Source: JAVKFF01 sp040226215
Lineage (GTDB): Bacteria; Pseudomonadota; Alphaproteobacteria; DSM-16000; Inquilinaceae
Direction of reading: 5' to 3'
DNA length: 51,447 nucleotides
Assembly (NCBI GenBank): GCA_040226215.1
Contig: JAVKFF010000159.1
Coordinates: 1 to 51,447 of the forward strand
Part shown: positions 37,937 through 48,468 of the stretch, piece by piece
Layout: the number at the start of each line of letters is the position of its first letter
Position numbering within the stretch: position 1 is the first letter of the stretch
Notes under the pieces: generated by a model
Database searches by the model: none
What the model was told of the DNA's origin: nothing
Seen by the model: the letters and a program-made list of their open reading frames with translations, nothing else
Translations under genes and position numbers: made by a program

Positions 37937-38785
37937 ATGACCGTATGTGTTTGCCTGCTTGTCCACGGGTCGCGCGACTACTTCGCGGTGGCGGACGAGG
38001 CGATTTCATCGATACTCGACCATTCGCGCTTCGACATCTTCGCCGCACTCGGCACCGAGGGGCGCCTGCGGTCACGGTCGTCGCGGCTGCACCGGAAGGC
38101 CCTGGACACGGCGAAATCCGGGACTGGACGCCCCTACCGTTTTCTTCTGAAATTCAACGCGTTGCAGCGATGTCTCGAGGAGATGTCGCACGACCATATC
38201 ATCCTGATGGACGCCGACGTCGTGCTGACGACCGATCTGGCGGAGGCCGATCTCGAAACCGTCCTGGGCGAGGCGGCGATCGGCATGGTGGTACAGCCGC
38301 GGGTGCGGGGTGGGCAGACCGGGCCGGCGGAACTCTACGACCACTATCTTCGCCATGCCCACGCGCTGATCGTGCCGGATCGTGCGGCCCCGGACACAGA
38401 GAGCTTCCGCTACTTCAATTCCGGCGTCGTCGTCGCCCGCCGCGAGGCTTTAATGCAACTCGTCGACTGGGCCCTGTCGGATATCGCCGCCAAGCGGGGC
38501 CGCCACGAGTTCGGCGGCCACATGGTCGCCGACCAGGACTATTTTCAGGTCTGGGCCAATGTCCTGCGGCCGTGGGAGTGCGGGGAACTGCCGTGGTCGT
38601 GGAACCACTGCGAGCATTGGGACGACGGCTTCCCCAGGGACGGCACGGTGTTCGCCCATTTCAGCAATTTCTGCAACGGACCTGCGGCGACAACCGGCAG
38701 GCGGATGCGCACCTTGCGCCGGGCCGATGACGGACGTCTCTGGCCGTTCGCCGCCTGGCTCGGCCGCATCAGGGCGGTCCGGTGA
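37937..38785 (+). CDS. Glycosyltransferase (GT-A type, nucleotide-sugar DxD motif)
   Basis: This 282-residue cytoplasmic protein has the acceptor-binding layout of retaining GT-A enzymes. An N-terminal Rossmann-like region leads to HIILMDADVVLTTDL, with Asp-Ala-Asp as the metal/nucleotide-sugar motif. SFRYFNSGVVVARREAL and VADQDYFQVWANVLRPW follow, as in GT8-like families. It is the first of five glycosyltransferase genes with four-base overlaps and probably adds a sugar to an LPS core, O-antigen or other surface glycan. Sugar and linkage are not predictable. The stop overlaps the next start (GTGA). Confidence 0.75.
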   Translation: MTVCVCLLVHGSRDYFAVADEAISSILDHSRFDIFAALGTEGRLRSRSSRLHRKALDTAKSGTGRPYRFLLKFNALQRCLEEMSHDHIILMDADVVLTTDLAEADLETVLGEAAIGMVVQPRVRGGQTGPAELYDHYLRHAHALIVPDRAAPDTESFRYFNSGVVVARREALMQLVDWALSDIAAKRGRHEFGGHMVADQDYFQVWANVLRPWECGELPWSWNHCEHWDDGFPRDGTVFAHFSNFCNGPAATTGRRMRTLRRADDGRLWPFAAWLGRIRAVR

Positions 38786-39549
38786 TTGGATTCGTCATCG
38801 TCACCTATCAGTCCGCCCGGGCGATCGGGGGCTGTCTCGCGGCGTTGAATGCGGTGGCGGGGGCCTCCGTGGTCGTCGTCGACAATGCCTCCACTGACGA
38901 CACCGCCGCCATGGTGGCCGCAAGTGGCGCATCGCTCGTCCTCATGGAGCGCAATCTCGGCTTCGCGGCCGCGGCGAATCTCGGCGCGCGTGCCAGCCAG
39001 GAGCGCGTCCTGTGTTTCCTCAATCCCGACTGTCTGGTCACGCCGGACGCGGTCGACACCGCGTTGGGCGTGCTGGCGCGCCATCCCCGCGACTGCGTGG
39101 TACCGAGCTACGCCACCGCCGACTTCGTTCTGCCCGGCCGACAATACGGCTATACGCGCTGGAAACTGCTGGCCGACATGATGGAGAGCGGGCTGTGGCC
39201 GCGCCGCCTGATCGGCTGGGTGAAGCGGCGGCCCGGATATGAGGACAGGTCATGGTGCTGGCCGCTCGGCACCTGCCTGTTCATCGCCCGTGACCGTTTC
39301 CTCGGGCTGGGCGGGTTCGATGAGCGGTATTTCCTCTACATGGAGGATGTCGAGTTCGGACGGACGCTGTGCCGGTCCGGCGGACGCGTGCATCAGATCG
39401 ACCATGTTCTGTCACATGGCGGCGCCATGGGCTCGTGCGTCTCCCGGCGGGACCGCGAGCGGCTTCTGACAAGCGGTCGTCAACGGTATGGCCGGCAAGC
39501 ATACGGTCCGGGATTTCACCTGCTGATGAAGCTGGCACGGGCGCTGTGA
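38782..39549 (+). CDS. GT2-family glycosyltransferase
   Basis: This is a 255-residue inverting GT-A enzyme. IGFVIVTYQSARAIGGCLAAL and VVVVDNASTDDTAAMV form the nucleotide-binding start. CFLNPDCLVTPDAV carries the NPD metal motif, and FIARDRFLGLGGFDERYFLYMEDVEFGRTLCRSGGRVH is the ED acceptor-site signature of rhamnosyl/O-antigen type GT2 enzymes. It begins at a GTG overlapping the previous stop and ends overlapping the next GTG, so it is part of the tightly coupled cluster. Confidence 0.88.
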   Translation: MIGFVIVTYQSARAIGGCLAALNAVAGASVVVVDNASTDDTAAMVAASGASLVLMERNLGFAAAANLGARASQERVLCFLNPDCLVTPDAVDTALGVLARHPRDCVVPSYATADFVLPGRQYGYTRWKLLADMMESGLWPRRLIGWVKRRPGYEDRSWCWPLGTCLFIARDRFLGLGGFDERYFLYMEDVEFGRTLCRSGGRVHQIDHVLSHGGAMGSCVSRRDRERLLTSGRQRYGRQAYGPGFHLLMKLARAL

Positions 39550-40463
39550 GAAGTCCGGCGGAGCATCGGCTTTTCTACTTCCTGCCCGGGACCGGCATCT
39601 TCGGCGGCATCAAGGTCGGGTGCCAATTCGCCAGCCTGCTCAACCGTCTCGGCGCGCTTTGCGTGCTGGCGACCCCCGATGGCAGCGCACCGACATGGTT
39701 CCGCTGCGACGTTCCGGTCGTCTCGCACGCCACGGCGTTGGAGACGATCGCCGCGCTTGGGCGTGACCGTGCCACGGTGCTGTTCTCGCTGCCGCACGAC
39801 TACCCACAGCTGGCGGACAGCGGCGCTCACCTGGTCTTCCATTGCCAGGGCACCGATCCGCTGATCGATCCGATCCTGGCCGACCCCGATGTCACGCTGC
39901 TGAGCTGCTGGCCCCAGGCGGCGCGGTATTTCCGCGAGCGTGGCCGCGATGACGACATCGACGTCGGCATCGCCATATCGGACACCTTCTTCACTGGCGC
40001 CCGCCGCAAGCAGGCCGGGCATGTCGCCTGGATGCCGCGGCGTGGCGCGGCGATCGGCCGGGCGGCGCGCCGACGCAACCGTCATCTCGATTTCGAGGCG
40101 ATTGAAGGCAGCGACGAGGAGACCGTCGCCGGTGTGCTGAAGCGCTGCGAGATCTTCCTGGCGACTTCGGAAAACGAGTGGTTCGGCCTGCCGGTCTTCG
40201 AGGCGATGGCGGCCGGGGCTGTCGTGCTCACGGTCCCGGTCTTCGGCGGCATGGACTATCTCAAGCCGGGGGAGAATTGCCTGGTGGCCGATCCCTCGGA
40301 TGTCCCTTCCACACTGACGGACCTCACGAATAGGCACGGCGAGGCCCGGCGCGCGCGACTGCGGCATGGCGCGCTGGCCACCGCCCTGTCTCTCCACCCG
40401 CAGCGGCAGGCACGGCATCTGACAGCGTTGCTGAATGGTCCACTGGCGTTTCTCAGACCATGA
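39546..40463 (+). CDS. GT-B glycosyltransferase (GT1/GT4-like)
   Basis: This is a 305-residue protein. The N-terminal GT-B half begins RLFYFLPGTGIFGGIKVGCQFASLLNRLG, with the usual Gly-rich turn. The C-terminal half carries KRCEIFLATSENEWFGLPVFEAMAAGAVVL, the E-x7-E motif of retaining GT-B enzymes, and NCLVADPSDVPSTL. It is shorter than the usual 350-400 residues. It starts at the GTG overlapping the upstream stop; the longer open frame to 39369 would lie inside that gene. Confidence 0.82.
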   Translation: MRSPAEHRLFYFLPGTGIFGGIKVGCQFASLLNRLGALCVLATPDGSAPTWFRCDVPVVSHATALETIAALGRDRATVLFSLPHDYPQLADSGAHLVFHCQGTDPLIDPILADPDVTLLSCWPQAARYFRERGRDDDIDVGIAISDTFFTGARRKQAGHVAWMPRRGAAIGRAARRRNRHLDFEAIEGSDEETVAGVLKRCEIFLATSENEWFGLPVFEAMAAGAVVLTVPVFGGMDYLKPGENCLVADPSDVPSTLTDLTNRHGEARRARLRHGALATALSLHPQRQARHLTALLNGPLAFLRP

Positions 40464-41203
40464 CATCCCGCCTCACGACCGTGATCCTGTCGCGCGACAT
40501 GGATACGCTTCTGCGCTTCTGCCTGATCCATCTGGGTGTGGCGGCGGCCGCCGCCGGCCTTCCGGTGCACGACGTCGTCATCGTCGACAACGCCTCCATC
40601 CGGCACCTTCCGGCAGCATTGGACGGGGCGCCGCCTTATCGCAGGCTCCGGCTGGACGCCCATACCGGCTTCAGCGCGGCGTGCAACCGGGGCGCCACCC
40701 AGGCGCCGGCCGATTTCTACCTGTTTCTCAACAACGACGTTCTGCTGGCGCGCGATGCATTGTCGGCCATGATCGCGGCGATGGCGGCTGATCCAGGGCT
40801 CGGCATATGCGGCAGCCGGTTGATGTTTCCGGACGGGACGATCCAGCATGCCGGCGTTCTCATGGCCGGCCCGCCGGGCGGACCCTACCATGTCGGACGC
40901 AGGCAACCGCCACGCGCCGTGTCCGTCTCGCGCACGGACTTCCAGGCCGTCACCGGCGCCTGCGCGCTTGTCCGGCGGGAGACGTTCGAGGCGCTCGGCG
41001 GCTTCGACGAGACGTTCACCTTCGGATACGAAGATGTCGATCTCTGCCTGCGCGCACGGCAGGCGGGCTGGCGAGTGCGCTGTGTGCAGGCGCCGGAATC
41101 GCTGCATTTCGAGTCGATGACGCCCGGGCGACAGGCACTCGGTGCACCAACACTGGGGCAGTTCTTCCAACGCTGGTTGGGACGGTACACGATCGATGGC
41201 TGA
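40460..41203 (+). CDS. GT2-family glycosyltransferase
   Basis: This is a 247-residue inverting GT-A enzyme: VVIVDNASIRHLPAAL, then FYLFLNNDVLLARDAL with the NND metal motif, RLMFPDGTIQHAGVLM, and TGACALVRRETFEALGGFDETFTFGYEDVDLCLRARQAG. The last block is the typical acceptor-site signature shared with O-antigen and rhamnan GT2 proteins. It starts at the ATG overlapping the previous TGA and overlaps the next gene by eight bases. Confidence 0.87.
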   Translation: MTSRLTTVILSRDMDTLLRFCLIHLGVAAAAAGLPVHDVVIVDNASIRHLPAALDGAPPYRRLRLDAHTGFSAACNRGATQAPADFYLFLNNDVLLARDALSAMIAAMAADPGLGICGSRLMFPDGTIQHAGVLMAGPPGGPYHVGRRQPPRAVSVSRTDFQAVTGACALVRRETFEALGGFDETFTFGYEDVDLCLRARQAGWRVRCVQAPESLHFESMTPGRQALGAPTLGQFFQRWLGRYTIDG

Positions 41204-42047
41204 CAAACTGGGTGTCACGGTCCTGATCCACACGCGAAACAGCGCGGAGACGCTGCCGCGACTGCTCGCCTCCATCGACTGGGCGGCCGAGATCGTGATC
41301 ATCGACATGCACAGCACGGATGGCACCGCCGCCATCGCCGAGGCGGCCGGCGCGCTGGTGGTGGAGATTGCCCCGCACCCCCGCGTCGACGACGTGCGCG
41401 ACGCCCATCTCGACGAGGGCACACAGGATTGGGTGATGGTGCTCGATTCCGACGAGTATCTGCCGGACGACGCCAAAGGCGAGATCGCGCGACTGATCGC
41501 ACCCGGGGTGGATCATGACGTGGTCGCCGTCCCCCGCTACAACTGGATCGGCGATCACCGGCTCGAGGGATCCGGGTTCTATCCCGATCACCAGATCAGG
41601 ATTTTCAGGCGCGGCACCGTGCGTTGGCCGGGTGGCACGCACAAGCTGCCCCAGCCCATCTCCGATGCCATGGTGGTCCGATCGCTGGAGCCGCCGAACT
41701 GCCTGCACATCCACCACCCCAACTATCGCGACCTGGCCCATTTCATCGCCAAGCAGGCGGCCTACGCCGCGGCGGACAGCTACGAGCCGCCATTCGACCT
41801 GACGGGATATCTGCTCGCCGCGCACCGCGCCTACGCGCAGCGCCTCGACAGCGGCAAGGATGGGGACCTGTCGGTGGCACTGGCGACGGTGATGGCATGG
41901 GACCAGGTGATGCGCGCGCTCGTTCACTGGGATCGGGAGGGTCGAACGGCACCGCTGCCCGACATCTTCAGTCTGCCACTGATCGTCGAGAGAGAGTCGC
42001 CGGGCTGGTGGACTCGTCTGTGGCGACGGCTGCGCCGGCGGCGGTGA
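41196..42047 (+). CDS. GT2-family glycosyltransferase (LPS core type)
   Basis: This is a 283-residue protein: LGVTVLIHTRNSAETLPRLLASIDWAAEIVIIDMHSTDGT, then DWVMVLDSDEYLPDDA with the DSD motif, then GFYPDHQIRIFRRGTVRWPGGTH. This is the WaaE/KdtX-like group often annotated as LPS core beta-glucosyltransferase. A basic C-terminal tail (WTRLWRRLRRRR) may touch the inner membrane. It is the last gene of the glycosyltransferase cluster. The ATG at 41196 is used; an in-frame ATG at 41142 lies deep inside the preceding gene. Confidence 0.87.
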   Translation: MADKLGVTVLIHTRNSAETLPRLLASIDWAAEIVIIDMHSTDGTAAIAEAAGALVVEIAPHPRVDDVRDAHLDEGTQDWVMVLDSDEYLPDDAKGEIARLIAPGVDHDVVAVPRYNWIGDHRLEGSGFYPDHQIRIFRRGTVRWPGGTHKLPQPISDAMVVRSLEPPNCLHIHHPNYRDLAHFIAKQAAYAAADSYEPPFDLTGYLLAAHRAYAQRLDSGKDGDLSVALATVMAWDQVMRALVHWDREGRTAPLPDIFSLPLIVERESPGWWTRLWRRLRRRR

Positions 42048-42185
42048 GATCCGACAGTGCCACTCGCCGATCAGAGTCGCGGTGCTCGTGGCTCGTGTCG
42101 GCAGCACGGAAGCCGGTCGATATAGGTGCGCGCCGGAAACTCAGCGGGCGTCGGGCCGCGACGGGACCAGAAAGGATCTGCGGCG

Positions 42186-43139
42186 ATGCGACTCACCCTG
42201 CTCGGAACCGGCACGCCGAGCCCCTCGCTGGAGCGACAGGGTTCCGGCTATCTGCTCGAGATCGGCGGCGACCGGGTGGTTCTGGATCATGGCGGCGGCG
42301 CCTTTCACCGGCTGCTCCAGGCCGGTGTGGACCCGGTGACGGTGAGCCATGTGCTGCTCACCCATTTGCATTCCGACCATGTGCTCGACCTGGCGCGGCT
42401 GGTGTTGCAGCGCTGGGACAAGGGGGCGGACAGGGTGCCCGGTCTGAAGTTGTGGGGGCCGGCCGGTACGCGCCAGTTCTGCCGGCGGCTGTTCGGTCCC
42501 GAAGGCGCGTTCGCGCCTGACATCCTTGCGCGCACCCGCCACCCGGCAAGCCTGGCGATCTTCCATGCGCGCGGCGGCGAGGGCGAGCGTGCGGGACCGG
42601 GGCTGTCGGTCACGGAAGTGGCCGCGGGCGAGCGGATCGAATTCGATGGCTGGCGCCTGCGGACCGGCCCGGCCATCCACTTCCAGCCATTGCTCAACTC
42701 GGTCTCCTACCGCATCGAGGCGGCGGGGCGCCGTTTCGTCTATACCGGCGATACCGGCTTTTCCGACGCCGTGGCGAGCTTCGCCGCCGGGGCCGACGCA
42801 ATGCTGGCCATGTGCCAATACCGGCACGGCACGCCGCTGCCCACAGCGGCGACGGTAACGGCGGCCAGCCATCTCGATCTTGCCCGCATGGCCGATCTGG
42901 CGGGCGTGGGGACGCTGATCCCGAGCCATCTCTCCCGCCAGTTCGACACCGAGGTGGACCGCGCCGAGGCCGAACGGGAGATGGCCGCGCTGTTCCCCGG
43001 ACGGATCGTCTGGGCGCGGGATCTGCTGCGCCTCAGCATCGACGCCGGCGGGGCGTGCGTTGTCGATGACGACCTCGCACGCTCGTTGGCGCCGGGTGTG
43101 AACCCGCAGGCGTCGACCGCCGGCCCCGCCTTCGACTGA
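42186..43139 (+). CDS. MBL-fold metallo-hydrolase (RNase Z-like)
   Basis: This is a 317-residue metallo-beta-lactamase-fold protein. MRLTLLGTGTPSPSLERQGSGYLLEIGGDRVVLDHGGG is the usual start. The zinc motif HLHSDH (H-x-H-x-D-H) lies in VLLTHLHSDHVLDLARL, with further ligands in FVYTGDTGFSD and LIPSHLSRQ. The layout matches the RNase Z/arylsulfatase-like group acting on phosphodiesters or sulfates; the true substrate is unknown. The ATG at 42186 lies 138 bases after the glycosyltransferase cluster; that gap holds nothing I recognise. Confidence 0.85.
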   Translation: MRLTLLGTGTPSPSLERQGSGYLLEIGGDRVVLDHGGGAFHRLLQAGVDPVTVSHVLLTHLHSDHVLDLARLVLQRWDKGADRVPGLKLWGPAGTRQFCRRLFGPEGAFAPDILARTRHPASLAIFHARGGEGERAGPGLSVTEVAAGERIEFDGWRLRTGPAIHFQPLLNSVSYRIEAAGRRFVYTGDTGFSDAVASFAAGADAMLAMCQYRHGTPLPTAATVTAASHLDLARMADLAGVGTLIPSHLSRQFDTEVDRAEAEREMAALFPGRIVWARDLLRLSIDAGGACVVDDDLARSLAPGVNPQASTAGPAFD

Positions 43140-43150
43140 GGCTGTCGGTA

Positions 43151-45295
43151 CTACTCCAGGATCCCAAGCTGGCCGAGGACGAAGGCATATTGCCGGGCCC
43201 AGGTGCGCAAGCCCTCCAGCCGGCCGGAGGCGCCGCCATGGCCGGCGCCCATGTCGGTCGCCAGGAGCACCTGGGCCTCGCCGCCGGAGACCTGCCGCAG
43301 GCGGGCGGTATAGCGGGCGGGTTGCCAGTAGGGCACCTGGTCGTCATGCAGGCCGGCGACGAGAAGCAGCGGCGGATAGGCGCGCCCGTCCAGGGTGAAA
43401 TAGGGGTCGTAGGCCCGCATCCAGCCATACTCCTCGGCGATGCCGGGGTCGCCCCATTCGGGATATTCGATCGTGGTCAGCGGCAGTGACGGGTCGAGCA
43501 TGGCGGTCAGCACATCCACGAAGGGCACGTTCAGCACCCCGGCGGCGAAGAGGTCCGGCCGCAGGTGCAGCGTGGCGGCGGCGGCCAGCCCGCCGGCGCT
43601 GCTGCCGGTCAACACCATGCGGTCTGCGGATGTGTATCCCTCCGCAACCAGCATTTCGGCCGCGGCGACGCCGTCGGTGAAGGTGTTTGGCTTGGCGGCA
43701 AGGCGGCCGCCATCGTGCCAGGCGCGGCCGAACTCCCCGCCGCCACGCACATGGGCGATGGCGTAGACGACGCCGCGGTCCAGCAGGCTGATCACCGTGT
43801 TGTCGAAGAACGGGTCGTAGGCCCAGCCATAGGCGCCGTAGACCTCCAGCAGCAGCGGGGCGCTGCCGTCGAGGTTCACCTCCCGGCGGTGGACAACGGA
43901 AACCGGTATCGCCGTGCCGTCCGCCGCGGTGGCCGTCAGTCTGCCGGTGACGTAGTCGGTCGAGCGGAAGCCGTCCGGGACCGGATCCTGCCAGACCAGC
44001 GTGGTCTCGCCCGTTGCCAGATCGTGCGCGTAGACGCCGTAGGGACGGGTCGGGGACTCGTAGCCGAAGTGGAAGCTCTCGGTGTCGAATTCCGGATTCC
44101 ACTCTCCATAGAGCGAGTAGGTGGCATCGGGCATGTCGACCGGCCGGCGATCGCCCGTGGCCAGGTCGACGATGTCGAGGACGGGGCGGCCGTCGCGGCG
44201 GCTGAAAAGCGCCATCTGCCGTGCCAGCAGGTGGAATGAGTCGATCGGTGCGGCCTCGTCGGCGGGCACCAGCGTCCGCCAGTCGCCGGGCGGCACGCCG
44301 GCGGCGATCTCGGCCAGGCTGGTCACGGCGATCCGCAGCGCTTCCGAGGTGTCGTTGATGCCGACATAGAGATGCCCGCCGCCATGGTCGACGAAATAGC
44401 GCCTGCCGTCCTGCCAGGGCAGGACGAGGTGCGGCGGGACATCCGGATCACGCAGATCGAACAGTCGCTGCTCGCTGCCGGTATTGGATTGGGAGCCCAG
44501 CACCAGGAAGCGCCGGTCGATGGTGGCGCCGAGGGCCAGCGATCGGGTGTCGTCGGTCTCCGTGTAAAGCACGCTGTCAGCGCCGGAGGCGAAATCCCGC
44601 CAGCGCAGCTCATAGGCCCGATAGGCGGCGTCGAGGGCGATATAGAACACGCCAGCGCCGTCGGGTGAGAGGACGAAGGCGTCGATCTCCGCGATGGTCT
44701 CGGTGAGCGGCCGGCCGTCGGCGAGCGAGACGACTTCGAGCGCATAGTCGAGCCCGCCGGTAAGGTCGGCGATATAGCCGAGGACGGCGCCGTCGCGCGT
44801 GACGTCCCAAGCGACCAGCTCGAAATAGTCGTGCGTCGCCGACAGCGCGTTCAGGTGGAGAATCGACGCCGCCTCGCCGCCGCCGACGGGGCGGCGGTAG
44901 AGATCGAGATGGTCGTCCTCCGGTTCGCCCCAGCGGAAATACCAGAAGTCGCCGAAGCGCACCGGCGCGGTCTCCACCGCGATGCCGGCGCGCGCCGTCA
45001 TTTCCGCGAACAGGCGGTCCTCGAGCGCGGTCACCGGGGCCATCACGCGGGCGGCATAGGCGTTCTCCGCCTCGAGATGGGCGATCACCGCCGGATCCGT
45101 CGCGTCGCGAAGCCAGAGATAGGGGTCGACGAGGCTGTCGCCGTGAAGGTCGACTACGGTCTCCACGCGTTCCGCGGCGGCCGGCGGCTCGGCCTGCCAA
45201 TCCAGCGCCGAAACCGGCTGGGCCGGGGCGGTGGAGGTGAGGCTGAGCGCGAGCGCCAAAGCGGGCAGGAAGCCCGCGAGCAGGGTACGCCTCAT
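43151..45295 (-). CDS. S9 prolyl oligopeptidase family, oligopeptidase B-like
   Basis: This 714-residue protein has a signal peptide (MRRTLLAGFLPALALALSLTSTAPAQ), so it acts in the periplasm, unlike cytoplasmic E. coli PtrB. A seven-bladed propeller (VDPYLWLRDATDPAVIAHLEAENAY onward) precedes the alpha/beta hydrolase domain. The catalytic Ser lies in VLTGSSAGGLAAAA and the catalytic His in DMGAGHGGASGR. LLEVYGAYGWAYDPFFDNTVISLLDRG is typical of oligopeptidase B. It probably cleaves short peptides, perhaps after basic residues. It is convergent with the metallo-hydrolase gene. Confidence 0.92.
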   Translation of the reverse strand: MRRTLLAGFLPALALALSLTSTAPAQPVSALDWQAEPPAAAERVETVVDLHGDSLVDPYLWLRDATDPAVIAHLEAENAYAARVMAPVTALEDRLFAEMTARAGIAVETAPVRFGDFWYFRWGEPEDDHLDLYRRPVGGGEAASILHLNALSATHDYFELVAWDVTRDGAVLGYIADLTGGLDYALEVVSLADGRPLTETIAEIDAFVLSPDGAGVFYIALDAAYRAYELRWRDFASGADSVLYTETDDTRSLALGATIDRRFLVLGSQSNTGSEQRLFDLRDPDVPPHLVLPWQDGRRYFVDHGGGHLYVGINDTSEALRIAVTSLAEIAAGVPPGDWRTLVPADEAAPIDSFHLLARQMALFSRRDGRPVLDIVDLATGDRRPVDMPDATYSLYGEWNPEFDTESFHFGYESPTRPYGVYAHDLATGETTLVWQDPVPDGFRSTDYVTGRLTATAADGTAIPVSVVHRREVNLDGSAPLLLEVYGAYGWAYDPFFDNTVISLLDRGVVYAIAHVRGGGEFGRAWHDGGRLAAKPNTFTDGVAAAEMLVAEGYTSADRMVLTGSSAGGLAAAATLHLRPDLFAAGVLNVPFVDVLTAMLDPSLPLTTIEYPEWGDPGIAEEYGWMRAYDPYFTLDGRAYPPLLLVAGLHDDQVPYWQPARYTARLRQVSGGEAQVLLATDMGAGHGGASGRLEGLRTWARQYAFVLGQLGILE

Positions 45296-45430
45296 CGGTC
45301 TTCGACCTCCCGGCTAGCGGCGGACGGACGCTTCCGGCCGCGACGCAGGGGATGATTGCCCGTCCGCCGCGCGCCGTCCATGCCTACGGAGGATGAGGTG
45401 CAGCCCGCAAGCTGATGACAGGATGGCCCG

Positions 45431-46666
<1,236 letters not shown>

Positions 46667-46752
46667 GATGCCGTCTCCCCGTTTGCCGCTCGCCCAGGCG
46701 CCATTCAGCGCCGCATTGTCGTGAAGCCGACAGACATTTAGGAAAGTCTTGC

Positions 46753-46772
46753 CCGGGAACAACTATTCCCGG
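46753..46772. terminator. Hairpin between the DegT gene and nhaA
   Basis: CCGGGAA (46753-46759) pairs with TTCCCGG (46766-46772) across a six-base loop, 20 bases beyond the stop of the leftward-read aminotransferase gene. It may end that transcript or form part of the nhaA leader. There is no long T tract. Confidence 0.45.
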
Positions 46773-46792
46773 TTGTCCCGACTTGCGAATTC

Positions 46793-47911
46793 CTAGGGTT
46801 GGGCCGCCTCCCGCACGCCTGCCACCACCGCGTCGACGGCCCCGTCGTCGAGGCCGTGATGCACGGGCAGCGCCAGGATGGCCTGCGACAGGTGCTCCGT
46901 CACCGGCAGACTGGCCGGTCCGAAGCGCTCCACGAAGACCGGCTGCTGGTGCAGGCCGCGGGGGTAGTGCACGGCGCTGCCGATCTTGCGTTCGGCCAGG
47001 AAGGCCTGCAGGTCGTCACGGTCGCGTCCGAACGTCTCGGCGTCGACCAGCACGCAGAACTGGTGCCAGGCATGGCCGACCCGCGGATCCCATTTCGGCA
47101 GCGTCAGGCCGGGGAGGTCGCCCAGGCCCTCGATCAGTCGCGCGGCATTGCGTCGCCGCCGCGCCATCATGGCGTCGAAGCGGCCGAGCTGGGTCAGGCC
47201 GATCGCCGCGGCGAGATCGGTGATGCGCAGATTGTAGCCCATCACCTCGTGCAGGTAGCGCTCCCGTGCGCCGACATCGCGCAGCATGCGCATCTTGGCG
47301 GCGCTGTCGCCCGAGTTCGTGGTCGTCATGCCGCCCTCGCCGACGAACATGTTCTTCGTCGGATAGAAGGAGTAGCAGACATAGTCGTCGAGCCCGCCGA
47401 TCTCCCGGCCGTCCCAGGTCGCCCCGTGCGCCTGTGCGGCGTCGTGCACGATCTTCAGGCCATGTCTCGTGGCCAGGGCGGCAAGGCGGTCGATGTCGCA
47501 GACATTGCCGAACAGGTGGACCGGTGCGATCGCCCTGGTGCGCGGTGTGATCGCCGCCTCCACCGCGTCCAGGTCGATCAGCCAGCTCTCCGCATCGACA
47601 TCGACCATCACCGGCACGCCGCCGGCGAGCACCACCATGGAGGCGGTGGCGAAGAAGGTGAAGGACGGGACGATCACCTCGTCGCCCGGCGCCAGGAAGT
47701 CGGCATAGGCGATGAACAGCGCCATCGAGCCGTTGGTGCTGGCGATCGCGTGACGGGCGCCGAAGCGTTCGGCGAAGGCGTTCTCGAAGGCGGCCGCCTT
47801 CGGCCCCTGGCGCAACATGCCAGAGCGCAGCACGTCGGTGGCGGCGGCGATCTCCTCCTCGGTCAGGCTGGTGTCGGCGATGCCGACGGGCCGATCGGCG
47901 GCGCTGGTCAT
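46793..47911 (-). CDS. DegT/DnrJ/EryC1/StrS sugar aminotransferase
   Basis: This is a 372-residue PLP enzyme of the sugar aminotransferase family. It shows GPKAAAFENAFAERFGARHAIASTNGSMALFIAY, SFTFFATASMVVLAGGVPVMVDVD, Asp157 in KIVHDAAQAHGA and the Schiff-base Lys186 in YSFYPTKNMFVGEGGM. It aminates a keto-sugar nucleotide, giving amino sugars for surface polysaccharides. With the nucleotide-sugar dehydrogenase nearby it may serve a WbpA/WbpE-like route. The ATG at 47911 is used; the frame is open further but the extra part is unrelated. Confidence 0.92.
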   Translation of the reverse strand: MTSAADRPVGIADTSLTEEEIAAATDVLRSGMLRQGPKAAAFENAFAERFGARHAIASTNGSMALFIAYADFLAPGDEVIVPSFTFFATASMVVLAGGVPVMVDVDAESWLIDLDAVEAAITPRTRAIAPVHLFGNVCDIDRLAALATRHGLKIVHDAAQAHGATWDGREIGGLDDYVCYSFYPTKNMFVGEGGMTTTNSGDSAAKMRMLRDVGARERYLHEVMGYNLRITDLAAAIGLTQLGRFDAMMARRRRNAARLIEGLGDLPGLTLPKWDPRVGHAWHQFCVLVDAETFGRDRDDLQAFLAERKIGSAVHYPRGLHQQPVFVERFGPASLPVTEHLSQAILALPVHHGLDDGAVDAVVAGVREAAQP

Positions 47912-47937
47912 CGTTCGCTTGCCCCTGTGGCCGGAGC

Positions 47938-48468
47938 CTACTGTACCGCTTCGGCGGTGCGCAGGCTGACGATGCGGTCTGGATTGCGCGGCGGCTCGCC
48001 ACGCTCGATCGCGTCGACATGTTCCATGCCGTCGACCACCCGGCCCCAGACGGTGTACTGACCGTTGAGCCACTCGGCCTCGCCGAAGGTGATGAAGAAC
48101 TGGCTGTTGGCGCTGTTCGGGCTCTGCGTCCGGGCCATGCCGAGCGTGCCGCGCACGAAGGGCTCGTCGGAGAACTCCGCCGGCAGGTCCGGCAGGTCGG
48201 AGCCGCCGCGGCCGGTGCCGGTCGGGTCGCCGGTCTGGGCCATGAAGCCGTCGATCACCCGGTGGAAGACGATGCCGTCGTAGAAGCCCTGATCGGCCAG
48301 GGTGGAGATGCGCTCGACATGCTGTGGCGCCACCTCCGGCAGCAGCTCGATCACGACCATGCCGTCGTCAAGTTCGAGATAGAGCAGGTTTTCGGTCGCG
48401 TCGGTCTGGCCGGTGGCGGAGGTGGTCATGGCGAGGAGACTCCCGAAAGTCAGCAGGAAACGGCGCAT
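47938..48468 (-). CDS. Periplasmic cyclophilin-type peptidyl-prolyl isomerase
   Basis: This 176-residue protein has a signal peptide (MRRFLLTFGSLLAMTTSATGQ) and a complete cyclophilin domain: GFYDGIVFHRVIDGFMAQTGDPTGTGRGG, LGMARTQSPNSANSQFFITFGEAEWLNGQYTVWGRVVDGM. The active-site FHRVIDGFMAQTGD and SQFFIT motifs are intact. It assists proline isomerisation in folding of exported proteins. It lies 26 bases upstream of the aminotransferase gene on the same strand. Confidence 0.95.
   Translation of the reverse strand: MRRFLLTFGSLLAMTTSATGQTDATENLLYLELDDGMVVIELLPEVAPQHVERISTLADQGFYDGIVFHRVIDGFMAQTGDPTGTGRGGSDLPDLPAEFSDEPFVRGTLGMARTQSPNSANSQFFITFGEAEWLNGQYTVWGRVVDGMEHVDAIERGEPPRNPDRIVSLRTAEAVQ

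Noticed and set aside
46667..46762. Upstream ATG start for NhaA
   Set aside because: The 32 extra residues do not resemble the family, and the GTG at 46666 has a good ribosome binding site and gives the usual N-terminus.
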